Positions 34,391 to 47,487 of a stretch of DNA of 64,000 nucleotides are shown piece after piece; within the stretch, counting starts at the first letter, position 1; every line of letters starts with the position of its first letter. Below the pieces are notes generated by a model that was given only the letters and a program-made list of their open reading frames with translations, was not told the origin of the DNA and searched no databases. The stretch comes from Haemonchus contortus (Eukaryota > Nematoda > Chromadorea > Rhabditida > Trichostrongylidae), in NCBI GenBank assembly GCA_000469685.2, contig LS997565.1, forward strand, positions 40,883,166 to 40,947,165. Direction: 5' to 3'. The translations under genes were made by a program, and so were the position numbers.

Positions 34391-34643
34391 TGGCTTTGGA
34401 ATGAAAGGATAAAATTTTGCTGCATTAATCGATCCCGCCTGAGGGATGCGCTCACGCATTTAACTTCCATCCACAATCGTAGTGGCGTACTGAGCGCATG
34501 TGAGGCCTATGCAATGAATTGTCTGGTACCAGTCGACCGAAAAATGGAAGGTTCGGTTGGCCTAGACGGATATTGATATGGAATTCGAACCCGTGACCAT
34601 ATGTGTGAATTGCGCCACTTGCCACTATCTCACCTCGAATCAT
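34391..34643 (-). mobile_element. tRNA-derived SINE, copy 3
   Basis: The minus strand carries a B box in CACGGGTTCGAATTCC near 34589-34605, the body shared with copies 1 and 2 (GTCGACTGGTACCAGACA region; TGCGTGAGCGCATCC), and a tail ending TTTTATCCTTT. It is more diverged than copy 2. Confidence 0.75.
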
Positions 34644-34751
34644 GGCTTAATGAACCAATGTCTCGCAAACCCTGAAAAATTAGGCTTCAAAGTGACCTTG
34701 TTCTTACTGATAACGGTTATGATCAGAAGAGTCTCATCGGAGGCCTACGTA

Positions 34752-34905
34752 GGGTGGCAAAATTACCACCCAGATTTCACTGCAAGCGGTACTGGTTTCG
34801 CGGCGACTACTGTATTTTCTACTGAGAGTTCAAACCTTTCTCTTCATAGCGCGCGATCGGATGCGGCGAGCGCAACGCGGTTCTCGGGGAGAAGTTTCAC
34901 ACTTG
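34752..34905. repeat. Dispersed repeat, copy A
   Basis: Shares blocks TGGTTTCGCG, GTTCAAACCTTT and GCGCGCGATCGG in the same order with 40849-41007, so both derive from one short repeat family. Confidence 0.6.
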
Positions 34906-35183
34906 AAAAACCTACATCCTCCATCAGAAATTGGTGAATACATGCTTTCTACTAGTCATGATAAGGTCCTAAATGCTCTGGTAATAGTGTGAGCCATGTT
35001 GACGGGCAGTACTCGAATTATCCTTATCATACTAAAGTTACGAAGGAGAAGAGCCCATCACAAAGTTGATGGATTCATGTTTTTTTCTGCATAGTGTTCT
35101 ATACCCCTATTAACAACGATTAGATAAAGATCAAAAGCTGAAAAGAGCTCATAGACATGTCAATTTAAGCAAATCCATGCGAA

Positions 35184-37439
35184 ATGTTGGCCGACGTCTA
35201 CAAGCAACTCATTAACATGATTATTGGAATGTTTGTAGATCAAGGAAGCCGTCTTTTTGCAGGTTCTACAATTGAAGGAGTGGATAAACAGGTATGTGAC
35301 AGAAAACAAAATAATGTCAAAAATTAGGAAACAAGTTCGAGGGAGCATGGAACTAATAAATAGTGAATCGAAATCGGTTCCATAGTCTGCTACCTATAGT
35401 GACAATACAAGTATTATAGGTTGAGGAAGCCTGCCGATGTCTTAACCTTTCTGACGATGTTCTTCGTAATGTCATGGCAGCTCTCAAGCAAGGCATGAAT
35501 CAAGGTGTCCAAAAAGGAACACGTGGGTTCTTATTTCGGTCCCCAACCTTGCAGTGTGAATAGTAACAAGAGGAAGGCTCAGGATGAACAGAGAACATCT
35601 CTTGAAGAACACAAAGATCTTAGCGGAAAGTTCGGTGCACACTGCAGCAACAAGTCAAAGTAGACATGGGTGCAAGCAGGCAGACAAACATACATACACA
35701 TATTCATGGACATATGGATACATACATGCCTACATACATATGTACATACATTCATACATACATATTAGGTTGGAAGGACAGTCCTGCGACACAATGAAGG
35801 TCTTCTTCAAATCATTTCTGAAATTTTCCAGGCCGATCAGTTTCCGGAAATATATTTACCAAAGAGGTCAACAACCTCCTATTATCCTTTGAGTAAATCA
35901 CTGATGCCTTTCATCCAGGAGTGAGAAAGCTGTGACTCAAAGAAGAAATTAACTGCCGTTTCCAGATCACATTAAGTTACGAATTTTTTTTCCACAACGG
36001 AATGCTCAAGAAGGCGGAGCGCATGGTAGGTAGAAGGGGCAACACTTAGGGAGTACGTCTGCTGAACAATCTGGAACCAATTGGAATCGTGGAAATTTTT
36101 ACGCGTGTTTAAAGCGAAATTTCGACGTGCGTTGACCCTCTCTAAGGACCTGATTTACGGTTTTGATCGTCCTTCTGTAACCTCGTTGGCCAAATTTCGG
36201 GGTTCATAGGGGTAACCGATAGCTGTGTTCACTTAGTCTGCGTTTATCAACCCATAGTGGATGGATCCCTTCAACCTCCATTGAATGAAGGGACGATGCT
36301 TGCGTTACTTCGATGGCCAGTATCTCCTCCAGTGAAGCGATCCAACCGATTGTTGACCGTCGATCGGTGAGCAGTGCTAGCACCGAATGGATTGCTGATA
36401 ATTTGAGCTGCTACACCCGCGTTTTTCCCTTGGCGTGCTTAGAAGAAGGTGATGGTACGAATCGGGTGTTGTCCATTTATTGACCGCAATGCTGCTAAAG
36501 CTCACACGCGTGCCCTTATTTACTCCCATGTTGATTACCTGAGGAATGTACTACAAGTTTATCACTCTTGCTAACATGTTCACACTGTTGATACAAATTG
36601 CTGACACTTCAAATTTTTTGTAGCAGGACTTTCCTTCCAACCTAATACATACATACATACATACATACATACATACATACATACATACATACATACATAC
36701 ATACATACATACATACATACATACATACATACATACATACATACATACATACATACATACATACATACATACATACATACATACATACATACATACATAC
36801 ATACATACATACATACATACATACATACATACATACATACATACATACATACATACATACATACATACATACATACATACATACATACATACATACATAC
36901 ATACATACATACATACATACATACATACATACATACATACATACATACATACATACATACATACATACATACATACATACATACATACATACATACATAC
37001 ATACATACATACATACATACATACATACATACATACATACATACATACATACATACATACATACATACATACATACATACATACATACATACATACATAC
37101 ATACATACATACATACATACATACATACATACATACATACATACATACATACATACATACATACATACATACATACATACATACATACATACATACATAC
37201 ATACATACATACATACATACATACATACATACATACATACATACATACATACATACATACATACATACATACATACATACATACATACATAACATACATA
37301 CATACATACATACATACAATACATGACCATACATACATACATACATACATAACATTACATACATACATACAATACATACATACATACATTACATACATAC
37401 ATACATACATACATACAGTACTACATTACATACCATACA

Positions 37440-37470
<31 letters not shown>

Positions 37471-37687
37471 CATAACATACATACATACATACATACATAC
37501 ATACATACATACATACATACATACATACATACATACATACAACAACATAAACATACATACATACATACATACATACATACATAACATACATACATACATA
37601 CATACATACATACATACATACATACATACATACATACATACATACATACATACATACATACATACATACATAACATACATACATACA

Positions 37688-37718
<31 letters not shown>

Positions 37719-40700
37719 CATACATACATACATACATACATACATACATACATACATACATAACATACATACAATACATACATACATACATACATACATA
37801 CATACATACATACATACATACATACATACATACATACATACATACATACATACATACATACATACATACATACATACATACATACATACATACATACATA
37901 CATACATACATACATACATACATACATACATACATACATACATACATACATACATACATACATACATACATACATACATACATACATACATACATACATA
38001 CATACATACATACATACATACATACATACATACATACATACATACATACATACATACATACATACATACATACATACATACATACATACATACATACATA
38101 CATACATACATACATACATACATACATACATACATACATACATACATACATACATACATACATACATACATACATACATACATACATACATACATACATA
38201 CATACATACATACATACATACATACATACATACATACATACATACATACATACATACATACATACATACATACATACATACATACATACATACATACATA
38301 CATACTACATTCTGGTAAGCACCAGACTGGTAAATAAGTAAGCATGTGGAAGCACGCTAACACTTCCGAGAGCTGACCATTGATTGCGTTGATCTATTTG
38401 TTGATGTTTTTCAGCAATGGGTGTTGGTCTAAAAATGATTCCGTCTTATGTAAGAGCTATTCCTAATGGAACAGAAACTGGTGACTATTTGGCTCTCGAT
38501 CTCGGAGGTACCAATTTCCGTGTGCTTCTGATTCGTCTTCGTGGAAAAGAAGCTGAGATGGTCGCAAAAATCTACGAAATCCCGAGTTCAATACAACGGG
38601 GAACTGGTGATGCTGTAAGTCAATTGCCTATCTTTTTAACGGCTTCTGCACCTTCCAGACAGACAGTAAGCTCTCGGATTCCTTAAATCCTGGTACCTGG
38701 AAAGTTATACGTGATCTCCATATAGAATGAGGGTGGTGACGGTAGATGAGAGTGTCACCTCTGAAAAGCATGCCACAAAATGAATTAGGTAATAGGTTGT
38801 TCGCAAAGAAATGCACGATTTAGTTGAAAACATTTTTCATTATAAAAACGAAATTAAACAAGATTAATTCAAAAGATAATCTTCATTACTATCAATGACT
38901 TGTTGCCAACATGTATATGTAAAAAATGGATTCCTCTTTCGAAGAACTCAGCCGGCTGTGACTCAAAGTAGTTAGACACCCAGAGTTGGACTTCTTCGCG
39001 GTTTGTGAACTTTCTCTCGGCCAGGGAGTGCTGCATCGACCGGAACAGATGGTAGTCGGATGGTGCCAGGTCTGGGCTGTATGGCGAATGAGACAGGACC
39101 TCCCAGCCCAATTCCTCAAGTTTTTTCTGAGTGATTTTCGCGACATGTGGACGAGCGGACGTCATTTTGACACCTTGACGACACAGTGCTTGATCCATGC
39201 GGCTCAATTAGTCTTTGTGAATGTTCGCCGTAACTGCTTGACACGAATCCAGAACTTCGAAGTACACCAAAACTTCGCTGTTCCACCAGACACGAAGCAT
39301 CACCTTTTTGCCGCGTATATCCGGTTTCGGAGTAAGTTTTGGAGTGTCTCACAGGCATCTAACCACTGTTTTTTTTCGCGTTGCGTTATCGAAGCCAAAT
39401 TCATTTCCCATCGGATGTAGCGATAGAGTCAAAGAAACTGCTGTTCTTACCGGGAGACGTCCGTTGCGTGCGTCCGACGAAAGTAGGTCACCCCGCTCAC
39501 TTCGCGCGCGGCGCATTTCAGTGAGGTCTCGAGACCACGATACAGTACCAGCAAGTGTCGGTGTAGCGAATGATTTACATCTGTCCGTGTTATCTTCTCT
39601 TTGACTGAGTGTCGTGGACCAGGCGCAATTCGTATGCCCTGCTGACAACTGCGACGTTTGTCAAAGATCGCGGGCTGTCTCGCCGCATGTAACGGTCGCG
39701 GCATGACCTAGTTCCGACGGACGCGCGCAACGGAGCGCACCCGTTCTTACCATTAGAGCGACGATGAAGAAGTCCGATTACTGCCACTCGTGTTGCCCTG
39801 TTTGCGTCGCTCACTGGTGCGGTACCCATCTTTTCCAAGCTTTTTTCTTCAAAAAAACGATTAAAGTAGACATAGAAACCTCTCTTCCATAAATAAAAGT
39901 GTTCGAAAAATCTTCTATAGAAGGGGAGAAATGAATGGACAAATTGCAACGCATTTCTTTCTGAATAACCTAATAGTTTAGGATAGTCACTGCGTTGAAG
40001 AAGGTTATATCGATAGGCAGCTTTTTGGGAACCTAAATTTCCACATTCTTCCAGACTTCCACATTTACAACTAGTCAAGTTGAACGAGTTAGATTTTCAA
40101 CGTTTCTAAAACCCTTTAATATTTACCCCCTAGCAAAAGATCGAAAACAATCAGTGCTCCCCCCAAGTGCTACTCAAACTCGCTCTCAGCCGTTTTCATC
40201 TATACCCCAGCTGCAACAGCAACATCAAAAAGAAACGCTGCAGGGTTTAACATTACTAGTTTGCAAGTTTCTACTAAACTATTCTGTCTTTCACTGGTTC
40301 ATTCTTCATTTGTCACGTTTCAGCTATTCGACCATATTGCCAACTGTATAGCGTTGTTCTGTGAAGAACAATTCGGCAAGAATCACAAGAAAAAGCTGCC
40401 GCTTGGATTCACATTCTCATTCCCCTGCAAACAAGATGGACTGACTAGGTAATTCTGAGCAATAATACAGCACTAGTAGATTAATGGATTCAAATTTTTT
40501 TCAGAGCCAAGCTGATTCATTGGACCAAAGGATTCAGTGCCAGCGGTTGCGAAGGTCACGATGTTGTGCATTTGTTGCGAAAAGCAGTCAAAAGGCGTGG
40601 AGTAAGTCAATTTTGACGAAGGATCACTCCTTTCTGGAAGGCGAATTCATAGAGGATACCTACGGAATGCTCATGGGTTTATTCCGAAAAATCCGAAAGA

Positions 40701-43155
40701 AATGCTGCCGGGCGTTTGATAGTGTCAAAGCAGAGGTTGTGAGCGATGTTTGGGGAATATGGTCGACTGCCGCCGTGAGACAACTAGCAAGGGTTCGCGA
40801 CGAGCTTGCACGAGGAACTGCGAAATTGCATCCTTTGGGCTTCGTCTCAGGGATGGTGGTACTTCTCCTCGAATTTCCTCGGCAGGCGGCATTGGTTTCG
40901 CGAGGGCTACCGTATCCTCACCCGGCGAATTCAAACCTTTTTCCGAAGCGCGCAGCTGCGCGCGATCGGGTGCAGCAAGCGATTTTCGGGAAGAAGTACC
41001 CACACCCTCGTTTCACTGCCCATTCATTCATTCCTTCGCTATTCAAAAAAAGATGCTGTATCCCTTCCAAATTCGAATTAGAGAGAGAACTTTAATCTGA
41101 CAGTGAACTGAATGCCGACAGTTTTGAATGAATGTTTTTGAAGGATATCGAAATCGATGTGGTAGCTCTTCTGAACGACACTGTAGGAACGCTAATGGCA
41201 TGTGCGTTCAAAGAAAATAGCTGTCAGGTAGATTACTCGGTGTACTGTATTCTTACATGTCTCGCATTGACAATAATTTCTATCTAAACAGATTGGAGTA
41301 ATTGTTGGAACTGGTACAAACGCCTGTTATATGGAAAAACTGGAAAATGTACCTAAATTGAAAGGACAATGGGAAACCGATGGTGATCCACCGATGGTAA
41401 AGCATCGCTGCATTAGCTGCCTGGCCGTCGTTACACTAATTTTACTACGATTTGAATACAGATGATTATCAACATGGAATGGGGAGCATTCGGTGATGAC
41501 GGCGCTATAAATTTTGTGATGACAGAATATGATAAAATGGTTGACGGTAATAGTATCAATCCAACGAAGCAACTGTGAGTCTCCTCTTGATTTGGAAAAG
41601 ATGTGGCAAATTTTATATTTTTGATATGAAACGAATCGAAGTGCTGCTGAGGAGATGATAGAGCCCTGGGGCAGGCTTTAGAAAATTAAGCCTTCCGCCC
41701 CCAATCAAAAAATTTGTCGGATGCGCCCTCGCGTTAGACCCCCATCCAGAATTGGAACTTCGCTTGAATGCCTATGTAGCCTGCTGTAGCGGTCAGCCGA
41801 AGTAGAAGGCGATATTTTATTCTCCTAAATGGAAGTGGTACCAGTTGAATGACCTCAGAGTTGGACAGCCTGGTTGGTTTGAGCGGATACCAGTCCGGGT
41901 TTTGGTCTCAGGACCTCGCGCCGTGTAGTAGTTTTGCCTCACCTTTACCCAGTGGGAGGGTAATGGCTAGATTTGTGTGGTCTCCGGTCTCCTCTTGGGT
42001 ACAAATTCACGCAGCACTGGGATGTTCCAACTCCACGAGAAAATCCCTTTTAAGAGTTTCTGTAGAGGTAGTCGTAGAAAAGGAAAAGTCTTATACCAGG
42101 TTTGAGAAAATGATCTCCGGTATGTATATGGGCGAACTGGCACGTTGTGTAATGGAAAAAATGGCAAAGAAAGGAGTTCTGTTCCAAGGAGACGCTGAAG
42201 GGATCAGTAAACGAGACAGCTTCACCACTAAGCATGTCTCCGAAGTTGAGACGTGGGTTGTTTGTGGGATCGATCTCCACCTGGAGTTGGCTTTGGTTTT
42301 AATGCACACTGTTCCCTACTGTGGTATAATTGCCTGTTAGGTTTTTAGTGAATTGGAAGAAGGTGGAAAAGAAAAAGGATTCCCAAGAACACGTGAAATT
42401 CTTCGAGAAATTGGTGTGAAAAATATCAGTAACGAAGATTGTCTGAATGTTGCCTATATTACCCAATCAGTTAGCACAAGGCGAGTTTGGTTTTGAACTT
42501 TGAGTGCGACCTGATCGGGGTAGTTCCAACCCGTGGGGAATGAAACAGTCAGCCTGATCTTGCTTGACAAGGCCCCATATTTCGTAATTGTTCGAAGGGC
42601 CAACCCGTGATTCATAACACAGATTTGGGAGCTTACGAATCTCATACCCACTGTCTTCCGATGTAGGAGCTCTGGAATTGGCAGGGAGCAGCCTTTCCAT
42701 AGAGATTTTGGAATTGATCTGTCGTGTTGAGCTCTCTGCATCAGTAACCATGAGGAGCAGTACCACTGCCTTTACACTATACTCGTCACGAAGAGCTCTT
42801 CTTCCAGAGCAGCCCACCTGACGGCAGCAGCAATCGCTCAAGTGCTTAATCACATAAAGAAAGATTTTGTGGTCACCGTAGGCGTGGACGGATCTGTATA
42901 TCGTTTTCACCCAAGTTTCAAAAAACTACTTGAAAAGAAAATTACTGCCTTAGTAGACAGCGGTATTAAGGTAACGTTTACAATTTCCATTTTGAATCCT
43001 AACGAGCCATTCAGCAATTGAATTACCAATTTCAGTTTCAACTTATGCTATCCAAAGATGGTAGCGGTATCGGTGCAGCTGTTGTAGCAGCCGTCGCGAC
43101 TCGTATTGCACATGAAAAGAAATCAGCATCAAAATCGAGATCGGATAAGAGCTGA
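35184..43155 (+). CDS. hxk: Hexokinase, complete, 500 residues
   Basis: Phosphorylates glucose at the entry of glycolysis in the cytosol. Twelve exons: 35184-35291, 35420-35522, 38415-38614, 40324-40448, 40505-40601, 41144-41227, 41292-41396, 41462-41574, 42100-42244, 42341-42480, 42808-42970 and 43036-43155. Joined in phase they give 500 residues, the usual length of a single-unit animal hexokinase. Phosphate-binding [14 protein letters not shown] lies at about 96-109, glucose-binding [13 protein letters not shown] near 162-174, the catalytic aspartate D223 in [12 protein letters not shown], then [38 protein letters not shown] and [14 protein letters not shown]. All catalytic motifs are intact. 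The start is the first ATG of an exon that ends with a strong donor (CAG/GTATGT). One intron (42481-42807) uses a GC donor. Its introns are rich in mobile DNA: a 2.9-kb intron 2 with a TACA array and a mariner-derived insert, a mariner in intron 3, a repeat in intron 5 and a SINE in intron 8. Confidence 0.97.
35688..35764. repeat. Degenerate TACA/CATA repeat, upstream fragment
   Basis: About 77 bp of imperfect CATA repeats, interrupted by point changes, ending exactly where the mariner-derived element begins. It is probably the older end of the array that the element split. Confidence 0.7.
35765..36645. mobile_element. Mariner-derived non-autonomous element inside the TACA array
   Basis: Ends TTAGGTTGGAAGGACAGTCC and its inverse TTAGGTTGGAAGGAAAGTCC match over about 27 of 29 bases and have the mariner-type TTAGGTTGG start. 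It is flanked by TA at 35763-35764 and 36646-36647, the mariner target duplication. The 881 bp encode no transposase. Confidence 0.85.
36646..38309. repeat. TACA tetranucleotide microsatellite, about 1.7 kb
   Basis: Almost pure (TACA)n, with a disturbed section at about 37290-37790 containing single-base gains and losses. It fills most of hexokinase intron 2. The minus strand reads as long Met-Tyr-Val-Cys frames, which are an artefact of the repeat. Assembly length may be underestimated. Confidence 0.97.
38792..39973 (-). mobile_element. Decayed mariner transposon
   Basis: Ends ATAGGTTGTTCGCAAAGAAA (left) and TTAGGTTATTCAGAAAGAAA (right, inverse) are flanked by TA dinucleotides; the 1182-bp length fits mariner. 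The minus strand encodes transposase pieces with frameshifts: [14 protein letters not shown] (the DEKW-YDNP region), [19 protein letters not shown], and [19 protein letters not shown] around the third catalytic Asp. It lies in hexokinase intron 3. The first catalytic Asp is in a broken region and the second motif has changed (SARPH in place of the usual DNARPH), so it is inactive. Confidence 0.85.
40849..41007. repeat. Dispersed repeat, copy B, MITE-like
   Basis: About 160 bp with weak inverted ends (GGTGGTACTTCTCC / GTGGGTACTTCTTCC) and an internal GCGCGCAGCTGCGCGC palindrome. Similar to 34752-34905. It lies in hexokinase intron 5. Confidence 0.55.
41690..41935 (-). mobile_element. tRNA-derived SINE, copy 4, diverged
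   Basis: Aligned by eye with copies 2 and 3 in the same order: GGATGCGCCCTCGCG, CCATCCAGAATTG, GGTACCAGTTGAATGACC, GCCTGGTTGGTTTGAGCG on the plus strand. The B box is degraded. It lies in hexokinase intron 8. Confidence 0.6.
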
Positions 43156-43939
43156 ATTGATTGATGTCTCAGCAAGATCTCTTTCTCTTGCTCTTCAACT
43201 CACGGAAAACCCATTGTAATTACTAGCAATGACTATGCGGGTCACGCAATTATAAATTATTCGGATTGCAATCGAACGAGAGCTCTGTACCTCCAGAGAG
43301 AAGAAAACGAGCAAAGAAGTCTAGAAAAAATCATACAAAAACGTAGATGATCGGAAAAGGTATTCAAAACTAAAAATTAATCCATCATTTCGGGCATTAT
43401 GAGAGTTCAGTGTGTGGGTTCAATAACCCTAGTTCAGGAAAGACCCATTCTGTAGCGTCGCCTCGAAGGAACCGTCGACGTTCCCATTCCTGACCGTTCC
43501 CAGAGGAAGTGGGATTTCCAAGCGAGGCTCAAACGATTTCTAAGCTTGTTGTGCTTCCTTTCAAGCTGCTTTTAACGTTTGACGATCCCATGACGTGATT
43601 TCAGGAGAATTTCAGGATGATTTCCTTTCTAGTTGTGAATGTCTAAAACCATAGGCAAAAAGATGACAGCGCTCTGCTGAAGGTTGCCGCAAAGCTACAA
43701 CAGCGAGGCCTTCTGCAGTAGCTTAGAGATTTGAACTGCTATCAAACAACAATTGAGTAGACGAGTAGACAAAGTGGTTTTGTGGCTGTAACGCTTGTTT
43801 TCTTCATCAGCTCTGGGATCCGCTGCGCCAGACTCAAAGAACAACATGGATGTTTCACGTGATTCATGTGACAGGAAGGCTGCAGGGGTGAAAAGCGGTC
43901 AACAGCCGGAAGGGTCCAAACAAAACGTGAACATGGCTT
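43156..43939. other. Intergenic between the hexokinase and ASP 3' ends
   Basis: The two genes converge here. No further exon or repeat end was recognised. Confidence 0.5.
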
Positions 43940-46285
43940 TCAACGACAAAGTCCCGTTTTGTTGTCGCAAGTGGTGTTTCCAGGACAGTTGGAGCATGTA
44001 GTACCCGGACTGTAGATGTTTTCACCGACCACGTTGCCACTGAAAATGCCTCTTAAGCAATCTCAGTCTCATCTAATTGTAAGATCTCAATGGAAAGTTA
44101 CCCAGGCCCATAGTGGCACACAGCAAATATGAAACCATCGCATCTCTGATGACCACATCCGAGTCTGACATTGTTGTGCCATGCCATCTTGAGTAACAAA
44201 CGGTTGAATGGTTCCCACAATAGGAATGGACAGGGAATGATCACCTTAGTAAAGTGGGTAACGATCTGTGTTTGGCGATATCGGACCTCTGAAGTGAATC
44301 GCATTTCGATATTCACTCCATACAAAGACAGCTCTTTCCACCATCTGAACGATGCCTTAATGGAACGATTACAAGTAGAGACTTTTACCACCGAAGATGA
44401 TCAGAAGGAAACGAGATTGCAACTGAAGGTGATATCACGCTGGAGCTCGCTTGGAATGTCCACCTAATAACTCTTCTGTGAGAACACACCTATCAAATAA
44501 GTAATGCTACTGCTGAGTATGGACTAACTGTATACCCTGATTTTGGGCCCAGTGGCATGGGCGGGACATATAGAAGGGGGGGGGGGGGTCTACAGAAAGA
44601 CGACCCATTCCTTGCGTCTCAGTTATGGCATGCCAATGGAGTTTTTGGTCATGGATATGAAACAGATATTCCCGGGTGTGGTTCGTTAGGAACGAAATGG
44701 TCGCGACGCGGTGAGAGAAGCATCGCGCGTGAAGGAATGTAGAAGGATGCAGCAGTAGGTAAGAAATACAAGAACAAAAGCACTAATAGTAATAGTATTA
44801 TGCATAAAATAATGATCGCACACCGAATGAGCTGTATGAAGAACGCTAGAGCTGTAATAACGGCGAATGAGTGGTTCGCGACAGCCGCGTGCGGCAAATC
44901 GACTACCCAAAATCGTTCCTAACGCCCGTCGCCCGATATTCCCCACTCCGCCGGCGGTACTCGAGGAAACCCTGATCTATGCTATCCTTCTCATAAGGCA
45001 GTAACTGGGTGTGTCGATTTGTGTGTTTGTCGGTTTGTCGGTCTGTCCGCAAAACTTCATGATTACGATAAAGGCAGTGAGATGGAAAACCCTAGCTTCG
45101 TTCTACACTTCCTTCTTATATATAAGGCAGTAACCTGGTGGGTAGGTTAGTGAAGTAGAGTGGGTAATGCGGAGTGAAGTGAGTAAGGTAGAGAGTGAAG
45201 TGTACCTCGAAACTGTGACTTCGATCTGTACTGGCATCGTGCTATGTATGTAAGGTCTACTAAGGCCCACTTTGTACTCCACCCCTCTGTGTTGGATAGA
45301 AGCGATCCCCCTCCCCCTAACTACACCCCTAACCACTTTGTAAGAGTAAGGAGTGAGGCCCGGCATGAACCGGGCAGCCCGACTGTTTAGTATAATACTA
45401 GGCTCCCCACAAAAACCTACATGTTTTCCGACATCCGTATCATTCAAGTAATTCTTGAAAAGTTTGATAATGTTCTCCTTGAACCCAGGACGAGTTGATT
45501 TGTCTGATAGCTCACCAGAACAAGTTTTCGCATGCCTGAGAGCGGATTTCTCAGCAGTACAGTCGTAGACCTAGAAGAACTGAGGAGAAGTATTCGAGGA
45601 CTATCTTCAAACGCTTCTTGGAAAGTAAAATTTAAAATTAAGACGGAAAATTAGAAGTTCACCGTACCATTTTCTGCATGTTCTGAGCTTCAGGTGCATA
45701 GCCAAGCAAGTTCCCATTAAATCCTCCTCCTCTTGCCAGAATCGACCTATCAAAGACTAGAACTGAGAAACTTCCGGTACAACATGCTGATTGTTCTGAA
45801 TCGGCTTTGATTCAGGGAGTTCAGCACTTTTCCCGTAGAAAGATTCACAAATTCAACACACGAGTTGGCCCTCCATACGTGAAAGTCTGTTTTGTTGTAG
45901 TGGGTGGGGTCTGTATCGAAGGCGGAGACTGTGTCTCAAGTGGGTTTAACCGATTTAATTATGACATTTCGAAATTTCACTAGAAAAATGTCGTGCACAC
46001 GGCGCAGGCCATGAAATCCAATCGTCATTACCGGAGAACATAAGTTACCTGTACTCGTTATGCTGATTTAGGTAAGCGTCACGAGTCGTGTCATCTATTT
46101 CCCGATCACCACACCGATTTTTGGGCACTAAACAGTTTAAACCAGACTGAGAAAATTTGGGGTGTGAAAAATCAAATAATTCAGGAACTTTATAGGATCT
46201 AGGACTCATTCCTAAACAGAACAATTTTTCTAACACTCACGGTCGACTCGAAATCGCTGAGGGGGAAGAACGCGTTTGGTGCCAT
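43940..46285 (-). CDS. Ancylostoma-type secreted protein (CAP/SCP-TAPS domain)
   Basis: Seven exons (46241-46285, 46049-46146, 45668-45746, 45421-45570, 44245-44355, 44102-44187, 43940-44039) join in phase to 222 residues ending in TGA. The CAP fold is clear: DAYLNQHNEYRSILARGG, MVYDCTAEKSALRHAKTCS, FRWWKELSLYG, KMAWHNNVRLGCGHQRC, FAVCHYGPGGNVVGENIY, and a C-terminal CSNCPGNTTC...GLC. Single-CAP proteins of this size are the activation-associated secreted proteins released by strongylid larvae and adults at host infection. The CAP1 motif is altered (HFTKMAWHN). Odd point: the first exon encodes MAPNAFFPLSDFEST, which is not a signal peptide. Either another 5' exon is missing, since CAG precedes CACAATGG, or this copy is not secreted by the usual route. 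Copy 2 of the MITE lies in the 1-kb intron 4. Confidence 0.92.
44571..44589. repeat. Short G-run
   Basis: A run of about 13 G beginning near 44577 in the ASP intron. Simple homopolymer, prone to length error. Confidence 0.7.
44674..44934. mobile_element. Mutator-like MITE, copy 2 of 3
   Basis: 261 bp, ends GGGTGTGGTTCGTTAGGAAC and inverse GGGCGACGGGCGTTAGGAAC, flanked by a perfect 9-bp duplication, GATATTCCC, at 44665-44673 and 44935-44943. It lies in an intron of the ASP gene. Confidence 0.9.
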
Positions 46286-47487
46286 TGTGCTGAACTATAA
46301 TTCACGTATAATTCAGAATTCTAGTTCCAATGGTTTTCAACAAATATTCATTTACATGAAATCTATTGGTTACATGATCTTTTCTCTTTTATGGAACTTT
46401 CCCAGACCTTTTTACTCTTCTAGAACCTGCACCTACTGAGAGAATTCCCATGTCTCTTTTACTCCGACTTCGTTCAGAGTTTATGTAACGTTGAAGGGTC
46501 TTTCATAATATAATCAGGGGTCGGAAAGTTTTCGTTCAAAAAACAACTTGAAGCAGGAAGCATCAGGAAGAAATAGAAACAAGTTCCTCAAAAATAATCT
46601 CATAGTGTGATCTATAGAATGGTAACTTACTGCTATTCGCTCTTCCAAAGCAGAAGGACACCAAAATGATCTGAAAGCAGATAATAGAGTAGAAAGCAGA
46701 GTAGAAAGTAGGGTCATATAGTGAGTAAGGGCTTAATTTCTGTTCTACCAAAGTCGACTTTAATTGACACTAGACCTATATGGGAGGATAAAAGCACTAA
46801 TTTGGACATCGGTGGCCACTGTAACCTATTGCAAGCATTCGAAAAACCTGCTACACTTCTGAATGGAAGCCGGATGCTATGATGCATTCCGATACGACTG
46901 ACTTTTGAAGATTTAGGTTTCACAAAAAAGGGGGAACTAGTAGTTCGAGGCGCATTCATCTCGAACGATGCAGTGTTGCTGGTCATTTCGGTAGGACTTT
47001 TCATCAAAAAACCAAGAAACTGCTAGACCTGTCTGTCTTCCAATCCTTTTTAGTGGGGGTTGGGCAGGCGGCAAAGGTCACTCAAAAAATTTTTCTCAAG
47101 CTGAAAATCTGGTAGGCTGGCTACATATGTATATGTGCTCTGTCTGTACCAACACAGACGGGTGTACGAGAACATTGAACGAGAGTTTCCCTTAGTTCCA
47201 TGGATTCTCGATGAGAAATCGTCCCCAAAATGACCAGCACCACTGCCAAATTCGTAAAAAATATCCTTCGAACTATTGGGTCCCTCGAAAGATCAGTGTA
47301 TCACAAACTCACGTAAGTGAATATGTAGAGGAACATTATGCAGTTACCATTGGCTGCTTCCACAGTTTCTCAACTCAATTTGATTTACTGCGTTTTGTTC
47401 ACTGGCAGTTATACTGTCTGAAGGCAAAAATTGAAATACGATGAAACCCAAAACCCCAAAATAGTACTCTTTGCTATAGAAGACCTA
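46286..47487. other. Intergenic with a SINE remnant at 46780-46850
   Basis: TGGGAGGATAAAAGCACTAA and GGACATCGGTGGCCACTG match the middle of SINE copy 1 in plus orientation; head and tail are missing. Otherwise no supported exon. Confidence 0.5.

Noticed and set aside
36551..38363. Long minus-strand frames of repeating Met-Tyr-Val-Cys
   Set aside because: Direct translation of the TACA microsatellite in every frame; no start context, no other residues.
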